Below, in pieces: positions 7,417-13,239 of a stretch of 13,239 bases of DNA. The notes beneath the pieces are model-generated. The model was given only the letters and a program-made list of their open reading frames with translations, had not been told where the DNA came from and made no database searches. Position 1 is the stretch's first letter. Each line of letters starts with the position of its first letter. This DNA is from Candidatus Puniceispirillum sp. Lineage in GTDB: Bacteria > Pseudomonadota > Alphaproteobacteria > Puniceispirillales > Puniceispirillaceae. Made by a program: the position numbers and the translations under genes. The DNA is taken from the NCBI GenBank assembly GCA_018668795.1, contig JABJBD010000235.1, positions 1-13,239 on the forward strand, written 5' to 3'.

Positions 7417-8373
7417 ATGGTATCCATCAAAACAACACCTGAGTCACCCACCCTCCATGACTGGCTAATTCTTGCCTTTCTAGGTCTCATCTGGGGTGCC
7501 AGTTTTTTCGGCGTCGAAATGGCGCTCACCGGATATGGCCCGCTTAGTGTTGCTGCTGGCCGGGTGGCGATTGCCGCAATTATTCTGGTGTTTATCGCTA
7601 TTTTTTTTGGCGATGGCCTGCCCAAATTCGATACGCCAACTAACAGGCGTATTTGGATGCACTGCTTTGCTATGGGGCTATTTACCAACGCGCTACCTTT
7701 CAGCTTACTATCATGGGGACAACAGATCGTCACCTCCAGCTTTGCTGGTATCTGCATGGCGGTTGTCCCTTTGTTCGTTTTGCCGTTGGCACATTATATG
7801 GTTCCTGGCGAGCGTATGAGTTTAGCCAAGGGTGCAGGCTTCCTATTCGGGTTTGGCGGTGTTGTAATGCTGGTTGGTGGCGATCATCTTGGCATGCCAT
7901 TTACCATAATAGGAACAGAGTCAACGCTTATGCTGACTGCACAATTTGCCTGTGTAATTGCTAGCTGTTGTTACGCCATTGGTTCAATAAATACACGCCT
8001 TTGTCCACCGATCAACACATTGTCCTATTCGGCAGCTGGTCTCATGCTAGGTAGCTTCATGCTATTACCAGCGGCTTTTTATTTTGAAGGCATTCCTAAC
8101 TTACCAGCCCCAAGCGCATTGGCTGGCATACTCTACCTTGCTATTTTTCCAACTGCCGTTGCGACTTTGCTACTGACCGTGCTGATCAATCGCGCAGGGC
8201 CAACTTTCCTATCGCTGGTGAATTATCAGGTGCCAGTATGGGCGGTTCTTATTGGTACGCTGGCTTTGTCTGAAGCTTTGCCTGGGCATTTTGTTTCTGC
8301 GTTAGCAATCATTCTGGCAGGTCTGGCCATCTCACAGTTCTACGATCGCTGGCGCGCTAAAATGATTGGTTAA
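7417..8373 (+). CDS. EamA/DMT-superfamily permease
   Basis: This is an inner-membrane permease of the drug/metabolite transporter superfamily. Its 318 residues contain about ten hydrophobic segments arranged as two EamA repeats (roughly residues 15-155 and 170-308). Typical features are the N-terminal GLIWGASFFGVEMAL with its WG motif, a conserved Glu before the end of repeat one (PGERMS), and the second-repeat block NYQVPVWAVLIGTLALSEAL. Family members export or import amino acids, nucleosides and other small metabolites; the substrate cannot be inferred from sequence. Its position directly downstream of xsc raises the possibility of a sulfite or sulfonate carrier, but the intervening terminator weakens the link. 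The Shine-Dalgarno region before the ATG is weak. It converges on dctM with a 21-bp gap. Confidence 0.9.
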   Translation: MVSIKTTPESPTLHDWLILAFLGLIWGASFFGVEMALTGYGPLSVAAGRVAIAAIILVFIAIFFGDGLPKFDTPTNRRIWMHCFAMGLFTNALPFSLLSWGQQIVTSSFAGICMAVVPLFVLPLAHYMVPGERMSLAKGAGFLFGFGGVVMLVGGDHLGMPFTIIGTESTLMLTAQFACVIASCCYAIGSINTRLCPPINTLSYSAAGLMLGSFMLLPAAFYFEGIPNLPAPSALAGILYLAIFPTAVATLLLTVLINRAGPTFLSLVNYQVPVWAVLIGTLALSEALPGHFVSALAIILAGLAISQFYDRWRAKMIG

Positions 8374-8394
8374 TCTTGCCAACAATTTGACCCA

Positions 8395-9684
8395 TCACAT
8401 CATTGACGGCAATAACAATGAAATAGTGGGCACTAATGTCAGTAGCGTCAGCCGCAATATATCAGCAACCCAGAATGGCGTGACGCCTTTGAAAATAGTT
8501 TTAACCGATACGTCTTTCAACACGCCTTTCAGCACAAAGACATTCAAACCAATTGGCGGCGTTATCAGGCTGATTTCAGTCACAACCACCACCAGAATGC
8601 CAAACCAGATCAAATCAAACCCCAATCCCTCAACCAACGGTGCAAAGATAGGAACCGTCAAAAGGATCATCGACATTGATTCAAACACACATCCCAGCAA
8701 GACATAAATCAGCAGGATGATAAAAATCACTCCCAAGGGTGAAACGTCAAAATTTGTGACTATATCAATTAGCGCTGGTGGCAACCCCGCCCGATTGACA
8801 AAATTTGAAAAAATCAAAGCACCAAACAAAAGCAAAAATAGCTTTGCAGACGTCACCGCTGTCTCGCGTAGCACCTCCATCGCCGAGGAAATATTCAAGG
8901 CACCACGACGCCACGCGATTAACATGGCTCCTGCCGCGCCCATGCCAGCGGCTTCTGTCGGTGTAAAGGCACCCACATAGATGCCACCAATCACAAAAAT
9001 AAATAACCCAAGCGTTGTCCAAACATCCCGCAGGGCAATGAGCCGGTCTGTCCAGCTACTTTTATCGCCAGCTGGGCCTGCCGCAGGATTGCGCGTGACC
9101 ACGACCATAACGGCAAGCAAGTAGAAAAGCACGCCCACAAGACCAGGCAACACACCAGCAACAAATAATTTTCCTACCGAGGTTTCTGTCATCAATCCAT
9201 AAATCACCAGAATAACGCTTGGTGGGATTAGAATGCCCAGCGTGCCACCCGCTGCAATCGAGGCAGTAGCAAGTGAGTCATCATATTTATAGCGCCGCAT
9301 TTCAGGCATAGAGACTTTTGACATGGTGGCTGCAGTCGCCAAAGACGAACCACAAATTGCCGAGAACATGCCACAAGCGCAAATTGTTGACATCGCCAAC
9401 CCGCCTTTGCGGTGTCCCAGAAACACATAAGCGGCACGGTATAGTTCCTTGGCCATACCACCACGTTCAACCATTAAACCCATCAGAATGAACAGAGGGA
9501 CAACTGAAAGACCATAGGATTGGCCTGAATCAATCACCAATCGACTAGCACTTGAAATCGCAGCGCGGTAACTTGCTAATTCGCCAAAGCCAATCACACC
9601 GACAATGCCAAGTGCAATGCCAAGTGGCATTCGCATAAACGCCAAAATCAGCACGGCGGCAAAACCAATCAATGCAGCGATCAT
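8395..9684 (-). CDS. dctM: TRAP transporter large permease subunit (DctM family)
   Basis: This is the large membrane subunit of a tripartite ATP-independent periplasmic transporter, the channel-forming part that couples uptake to an ion gradient, usually sodium. The 429-residue protein is almost entirely hydrophobic. It carries the DctM signatures FSAICGSSLATAATM at 107-121 and GTLGILIPPS at 147-156. A second, structurally equivalent half ends with the block LITPPIGLNVFVLKGV. Its ATG overlaps the dctQ stop codon as ATGA and is preceded by a clear GAGGAT ribosome-binding site, so the two subunits are translationally coupled. It is the last gene of the dctPQM operon. No terminator is visible in the 21-bp gap to the convergent permease gene. 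Confidence 0.96.
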   Translation of the reverse strand: MIAALIGFAAVLILAFMRMPLGIALGIVGVIGFGELASYRAAISSASRLVIDSGQSYGLSVVPLFILMGLMVERGGMAKELYRAAYVFLGHRKGGLAMSTICACGMFSAICGSSLATAATMSKVSMPEMRRYKYDDSLATASIAAGGTLGILIPPSVILVIYGLMTETSVGKLFVAGVLPGLVGVLFYLLAVMVVVTRNPAAGPAGDKSSWTDRLIALRDVWTTLGLFIFVIGGIYVGAFTPTEAAGMGAAGAMLIAWRRGALNISSAMEVLRETAVTSAKLFLLLFGALIFSNFVNRAGLPPALIDIVTNFDVSPLGVIFIILLIYVLLGCVFESMSMILLTVPIFAPLVEGLGFDLIWFGILVVVVTEISLITPPIGLNVFVLKGVLKDVSVKTIFKGVTPFWVADILRLTLLTLVPTISLLLPSMM

Positions 9685-10208
9685 TTTATATCCTCACCAT
9701 CGGCAGAAAAATCTTTGCCGGAACTTGAAAACACAACTAGCAAACGAATAAAGGCCATCACCGCCGCTGCATAAATAGACAAAGTAATAAAGGATACAGT
9801 TATCACCCGGGGAATACCCAGATATTCTGTTGTGTCTTTATCTTCGAATGCACGCACCGCATAATCAAAAACACGATCACCAATGCGATAGGCCACATAA
9901 ATTGAAATAACCAACATCACAATACTGATGATCCAGCCAACTCGACCCTTGGCAAAAAACGCTATCAGATCAACGGTCACGTGATCATTACGAAAAAACA
10001 TGGCTGGAAGTGAAAAGAAAATAATGCCAGCCATACATATACGCACAAGTTCAACTGCACCGACGACAGGCATAGACAGAAAATAGCGACCAATGACGTC
10101 TGCACAGGTCAGAACAACCAGCAAAAACAGAATAATCGCCGCCAAATTAGACACGAAACGGCTGGCATTCTCTGCCAACCGTTCCACAAATTTTATCAAC
10201 CCAAACAC
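9681..10208 (-). CDS. dctQ: TRAP transporter small permease subunit (DctQ family)
   Basis: This is the small four-helix membrane subunit that pairs with DctM. Hydrophobic segments fall near residues 20-37, 50-71, 90-109 and 133-158 of the 175-residue chain. The family motifs ADVIGRYF, VELVRI and RNDHVTVDL are present. The reading frame opens with GTG at 10208, 18 nt after the dctP stop codon; the next in-frame Met is at residue 46, inside the conserved region, so the GTG start is preferred. The Shine-Dalgarno sequence before it is poor, suggesting that translation depends on ribosomes coming from dctP. Its TGA overlaps the dctM ATG by four bases. Confidence 0.92.
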   Translation of the reverse strand: MFGLIKFVERLAENASRFVSNLAAIILFLLVVLTCADVIGRYFLSMPVVGAVELVRICMAGIIFFSLPAMFFRNDHVTVDLIAFFAKGRVGWIISIVMLVISIYVAYRIGDRVFDYAVRAFEDKDTTEYLGIPRVITVSFITLSIYAAAVMAFIRLLVVFSSSGKDFSADGEDIK

Positions 10209-10226
10209 AAAAGAAATATTTCGGGT

Positions 10227-11249
10227 CTAGAGTTGTGACTTGAAAAAGGCGAGAGCTGCCTTGCCATCCACGCCACGGCCGTCAATTGCCGCCAGAACTT
10301 CAGCCTCAATGCCAGCAGTTAACTCTTTGAAAAAAGCTTTATCTGCATCGCTGGCATCGGTTACAACCAGACCAGCTTCAAGCCCTTTGGCCATACCAAG
10401 ATCATCAGCCGCATCCCAGAATGAACCGACTTTTGCTGCCATCTTTACACCACGCATATCATCAATGCATTTACGGTGTGCCGATGAGAGACCATCATAG
10501 GTGTCTTTGTTCATTGGAATGGCGAATGACGTTGTATAGATGCCATCGGTATTCCGATAGGTATGCTTGGCAATCTCGGCAACTTTAAAAGCGTGCATGG
10601 TTTCCATAGGAAAGAACACGCCATCGGCAACACCCGATGAAATGGTTTCATACACCTTTGGCGCAGGTACGTTAACACCAGCCACACCCAAAGCAAGGCC
10701 AATCGCATTAGCAACACCGCCACCAACACGCAATTTCATGCCTTTAAGGTCTTTGAAAGACGAGATTGGCTTAACTGTATGGATCATGCCTGGGCCATGC
10801 ACAAAATTGGTGAGCATTTCAACGCCTTTGGCTTCATTAGCAGCATCAAGATGCTTTTCCCATGTCGCCTGAAACGCGGCTGACACAGATTCGGACTTTC
10901 CAAAAAGGCCCGGCAATTCAGCAAGTTTTGTGGTTTCAAATTTTCCTGGTGTATAGCCATGCACCATCCATCCAAGATCGGCCACACCATCACGAACAGT
11001 ATCATACTGAGCTGGTGGTGGTGCTAGGCCATATTCGACTTTCAAACTAAGGCTGCCGCCTGAACAAGCCTTTAGCTCTTCATTCATCCATGGGAATACT
11101 GACGCATTCATCGCATGCTTTGGGCTAGCCCATGAAGACACCGTCAAAACGGTATCAGCATTTGCTACCGACACACTCAATGGCACCGCTAGGAATGATA
11201 ATGCGGCAACACCAAGGCCAGCCACTTTAAAGAAACTAGAATTTTTCAT
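10227..11249 (-). CDS. dctP: TRAP transporter substrate-binding protein (DctP family)
   Basis: This periplasmic binding protein captures the substrate and delivers it to DctQM. The 340-residue precursor has a Sec signal peptide (Lys-2, a hydrophobic core at about 9-28, predicted cleavage after VANA at 31). The mature chain shows the DctP fold signatures, including LKGMKLRVGG with Arg174 at the position where the family's conserved arginine normally binds a substrate carboxylate, and the later SSGVADGVFFPMET block. An acidic organic substrate is therefore likely; its identity is unknown. A sulfonate is possible given xsc nearby, but DctP proteins also take dicarboxylates, oxoacids and sugar acids. 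The ATG has an excellent ribosome-binding site, AGGGAGAG, 7 nt upstream. It is first in the dctPQM operon and divergent from the NCS2 permease. Confidence 0.95.
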   Translation of the reverse strand: MKNSSFFKVAGLGVAALSFLAVPLSVSVANADTVLTVSSWASPKHAMNASVFPWMNEELKACSGGSLSLKVEYGLAPPPAQYDTVRDGVADLGWMVHGYTPGKFETTKLAELPGLFGKSESVSAAFQATWEKHLDAANEAKGVEMLTNFVHGPGMIHTVKPISSFKDLKGMKLRVGGGVANAIGLALGVAGVNVPAPKVYETISSGVADGVFFPMETMHAFKVAEIAKHTYRNTDGIYTTSFAIPMNKDTYDGLSSAHRKCIDDMRGVKMAAKVGSFWDAADDLGMAKGLEAGLVVTDASDADKAFFKELTAGIEAEVLAAIDGRGVDGKAALAFFKSQL

Positions 11250-11507
11250 TTATAACTCTCCCTTTTATTAAACTTCGTATTTTATTCATAAATCCCCTAT
11301 TCACCCTACACATCCGGCCTCAAGTGGCAACCCAATTTTCATAACGAACAGTCATTAAAAATTGCCGAAAGAGTTATATATTCTCTATTCTGACAGTAAA
11401 TATGAAGCAGTAATGCAAAAGCCCGCGTATCTTTTTACGCGCTTTTACCTTTCCCTATCATCTCATCCAAAGTAACGTCATAGAAATTTAACTATGTGGG
11501 GGATAAT
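11250..11507. other. Divergent intergenic region, dctP / NCS2 permease
   Basis: These 258 bp separate two divergent transporter genes and contain no credible reading frame. The dctP ribosome-binding site lies at its left end and the permease site (GGGGGA) at its right end. A short dyad, AGAG/CTCT, occurs at 11370-11386. A possible -35-like CTGACA is at 11390-11395, without a good -10 partner. I could not assign promoters with confidence. Confidence 0.5.
11417..11446 (+). promoter_or_regulatory. Stem-loop in the leader of the NCS2 permease gene
   Basis: AAAAG-CC-CGCGTA pairs with TACGCGCTTTT, an 11-bp stem with a two-base bulge around a short T-rich loop. It lies about 60-90 bp upstream of the permease ATG. 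There is no long T tract after it on the plus strand. It could be a leader RNA element or a chance hairpin; no riboswitch class was recognised by eye. Confidence 0.35.
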
Positions 11508-12839
11508 ATGGAAAACGATCAAATCGGAAGTACCGAACAGTTAAAAAATCCTGATTATGAAGTACCTATGGGACCAAGAGTCGCCCTGGGGCTTCAGCAT
11601 GTGTTAGCAATGTTTGCCAGTAACGTAACACCGTCAATCATTATTGCGGGCGCGGCTGGCTTTGCCTTTGGCGGCGAAGACATGGTATTTTTAATCCAGA
11701 TGGCCATGCTTTTTGCTGGCATCGCAACCTTGTTTCAAACGATTGGTATGGGGCCTGTTGGCGCCCGATTACCTGTTATGCAGGGGACCAGTTTTGCATT
11801 CGTACCAATTATGATAGGTATCGTTAAAGCTGGTGGCATGGCAACATTAATGGGCGCCATTATTGTTGCTGGTATATTCCATACCTTCCTTGGCGCCATT
11901 ATTGGCCGCATCCGCCATTGGTTTCCACCTCTGGTTTCAGGAATGGTAATCATGGCTATAGGTTTAGCGCTTCTTCCTGTTGGCATCAAATATGCGGCGG
12001 GTGGTGCAGCCGAGTTCCAGATGAACGCGCCAGAATGGGGTGATTTCAGCAAATGGGGCCTAGCTCTGACAGTTATCATTGTCGCACTTGGCTTTAAGTT
12101 CTTTACCCGTGGCATCACGTCGTCAGCCGCTATTTTACTTGGTTTGATTGCCGGTTATCTAGTTGGCATTGCGACAGGTGTTGTCAATTTTGGCGGCGTC
12201 GCCAAAGCGGCATGGTTTGTTGTACCAACACCTTTTAAATATGGCATTGAGTTCAGTGCTTTTGCAATTATCGGTATGATTCTGATGTCAATCGTTAGCG
12301 CGATTGAGACTGTTGGTGATATTTCTGGCATTGCCAAAGGTGGTGCCGGACGTGAAGCAACTGACGAAGAACTAGCAGGCGGCACCTATGCTGACGGGCT
12401 TGGTAGTGCAGTTGCTGGCATATTTGGTGGCTTGCCAAACACGTCCTTTAGCCAGAATGTTGGCTTGATTTCAATGACCGGTGTGATGAGCCGAGGCGTG
12501 GTAACCGTTTCTGGTATTTTCCTGATCATCTGTGGTTTTATTCCAAAGATAGGTGCGATTATTTCCGCCATGCCAATCTCGGTACTTGGTGGGGGTGTGA
12601 TCCTGATGTTTGGTATGGTTGTATCAGCTGGTATCAACATGCTATCTGACGTCAAATGGAGTCGCCGCAATATGGTCATCCTAGCCACATCGCTTTCTGT
12701 TGGTCTTGGTTTGCAAGCGGTACCAAAATCTATGCAACATCTGCCTGATAGCTTTGAAATGCTGATGGTGTCTGGTTTGCTGCCGGTTGCAGTACTTGCT
12801 GTGGCCATGAATATGCTTTTACCTGAGGATGCAGACTAG
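11508..12839 (+). CDS. NCS2-family nucleobase permease, xanthine/uric-acid type
   Basis: This is an inner-membrane nucleobase:cation symporter (nucleobase-ascorbate transporter family), 443 residues with about 14 transmembrane segments expected for the fold. The QH motif of helix 1 is at residues 30-31. The helix-8 block AIETVGDISG includes the substrate-site glutamate (Glu267). The family signature Q-N-x-G-x4-T-G is matched exactly by QNVGLISMTG at 316-325. In studied members Gln at the first position of this signature goes with xanthine or uric acid transport, so a purine substrate is more likely than uracil. The ATG at 11508 with GGGGGA 5 nt upstream is preferred over an in-frame GTG at 11496. 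A probable 8-oxoguanine deaminase gene follows on the same strand after 92 bp, supporting a role in purine uptake for catabolism. Confidence 0.93.
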   Translation: MENDQIGSTEQLKNPDYEVPMGPRVALGLQHVLAMFASNVTPSIIIAGAAGFAFGGEDMVFLIQMAMLFAGIATLFQTIGMGPVGARLPVMQGTSFAFVPIMIGIVKAGGMATLMGAIIVAGIFHTFLGAIIGRIRHWFPPLVSGMVIMAIGLALLPVGIKYAAGGAAEFQMNAPEWGDFSKWGLALTVIIVALGFKFFTRGITSSAAILLGLIAGYLVGIATGVVNFGGVAKAAWFVVPTPFKYGIEFSAFAIIGMILMSIVSAIETVGDISGIAKGGAGREATDEELAGGTYADGLGSAVAGIFGGLPNTSFSQNVGLISMTGVMSRGVVTVSGIFLIICGFIPKIGAIISAMPISVLGGGVILMFGMVVSAGINMLSDVKWSRRNMVILATSLSVGLGLQAVPKSMQHLPDSFEMLMVSGLLPVAVLAVAMNMLLPEDAD

Positions 12840-12870
12840 TTTGCATGGCTCGTTTAATGACTAAACATGG

Positions 12871-12896
12871 GCGCCGTCAAAGTTATTTGACGGCGC
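12871..12896 (+). terminator. Strong stem-loop between permease and deaminase genes
   Basis: GCGCCGTCAA (12871-12880) and TTGACGGCGC (12887-12896) form a perfect 10-bp stem with the loop AGTTAT, 31 bp after the permease stop. Only two T residues follow the stem, so it is not a classical intrinsic terminator. It could be a weak terminator, an attenuator or an mRNA-stabilising 3' hairpin that lets expression of the two genes differ. Confidence 0.5.
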
Positions 12897-12931
12897 TTAC
12901 AAAGTGTTAATGACGGCAAATGGATTAATAC

Positions 12932-13239
12932 ATGTCAGGACAAACACTTCTTATCAAAAACGCTGATGTTCTGTGCACAATGGCACCAAGCGGGCATGAC
13001 AACCCCGGTGACATGAACGAAATTCAGAATGGTGGTTTGTTCATTCGTGATGGCGTGATCGAGCATGTTGCCAAAACTAGCCAGCTTCCTAAGTCTGCTG
13101 ACACAGTTCTCGACCTTACCGGACATATTGTTATTCCCGGCATGGTAAACACCCACCATCACTTATTCCAGAATTTAACCCGCGCAGTACCTGCCGCTCA
13201 AAATGTGCCGCTATTTGGCTGGCTGCAAACACTCTATCC
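12932..13239 (+). CDS. 8-oxoguanine deaminase-like amidohydrolase (partial, cut by window end)
   Basis: Only the first 102 codons are present; the frame is open to the window edge. The protein belongs to the metal-dependent amidohydrolase superfamily (guanine deaminase/AtzB branch). The N-terminal beta-sandwich is followed by VIPGMVNTHHH, with the metal-binding HxH pair at His75 and His77. It continues QNLTRAVPAAQ and LFGWLQTLY, which is characteristic, from memory, of 8-oxoguanine deaminases (8-oxoguanine to urate and ammonia). A hydroxydechloroatrazine-type or guanine deaminase is the alternative. The ATG at 12932 is the first possible start after an in-frame TAA at 12926; the Shine-Dalgarno sequence is weak. 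Residues 17-34 look longer than the usual loop before the IRDG motif. It lies downstream of the NCS2 permease and probably acts on a purine that this permease imports. Confidence 0.85.
   Translation, partial: MSGQTLLIKNADVLCTMAPSGHDNPGDMNEIQNGGLFIRDGVIEHVAKTSQLPKSADTVLDLTGHIVIPGMVNTHHHLFQNLTRAVPAAQNVPLFGWLQTLY

Noticed and set aside
1..13239. A defence island, prophage, transposon, CRISPR array or other novel multi-gene system
   Set aside because: Every long frame that makes sense belongs to a known housekeeping, metabolic or transport family. No integrase, transposase, repeat-spacer pattern or cluster of unknown genes is present. The novelty here is limited to regulation and substrate assignment.

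Overview
The window looks like chromosomal DNA of a free-living marine-type alphaproteobacterium of moderate GC. This is inferred from gene content: a sulfoacetaldehyde acetyltransferase, a TRAP transporter, a glutarate-type CoA-transferase and a purine permease/8-oxoguanine deaminase pair. A SAR116-like (Puniceispirillum-type) origin would fit, but taxonomy cannot be settled from sequence reading alone. I see no mobile element, phage gene, CRISPR array or defence system; it reads as ordinary metabolic chromosome with a few regulatory sites worth checking.

Layout. A tRNA-Arg(CCU) gene lies at the left edge on the minus strand. A DEAD-box RNA helicase of the RhlE type follows on the plus strand, with a 260-residue basic tail carrying FGKKP repeats. 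Tail-to-tail with it, with only 9 bp between, is an acyl-CoA synthetase on the minus strand. That gene shares a 154-bp divergent promoter region with a class III CoA-transferase resembling succinyl-CoA:glutarate CoA-transferase. A 252-bp intergenic stretch with a tandem palindromic repeat leads into xsc, which ends in a clear intrinsic terminator. An EamA-type (DMT) permease follows. Convergent with it is a complete tripartite TRAP transporter operon on the minus strand (dctP-dctQ-dctM order of transcription). Divergent from dctP is an NCS2 (xanthine/uric-acid type) permease. The window ends inside a gene for an amidohydrolase that strongly resembles 8-oxoguanine deaminase.

How the genes work together. 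Xsc converts sulfoacetaldehyde, the common intermediate of taurine, isethionate and sulfoacetate breakdown, into acetyl phosphate and sulfite. The usual partners (pta, taurine transaminase/dehydrogenase, sulfite exporter) are not in the window. The nearby TRAP system and DMT permease are candidates for sulfonate uptake or sulfite/sulfonate export, but this is inference from proximity. The acyl-CoA synthetase and CoA-transferase offer two routes to CoA thioesters of organic acids and may be co-regulated through the shared promoter region. The NCS2 permease and the deaminase form a small purine uptake and catabolism module, plausibly importing an oxidised purine or xanthine and yielding urate.
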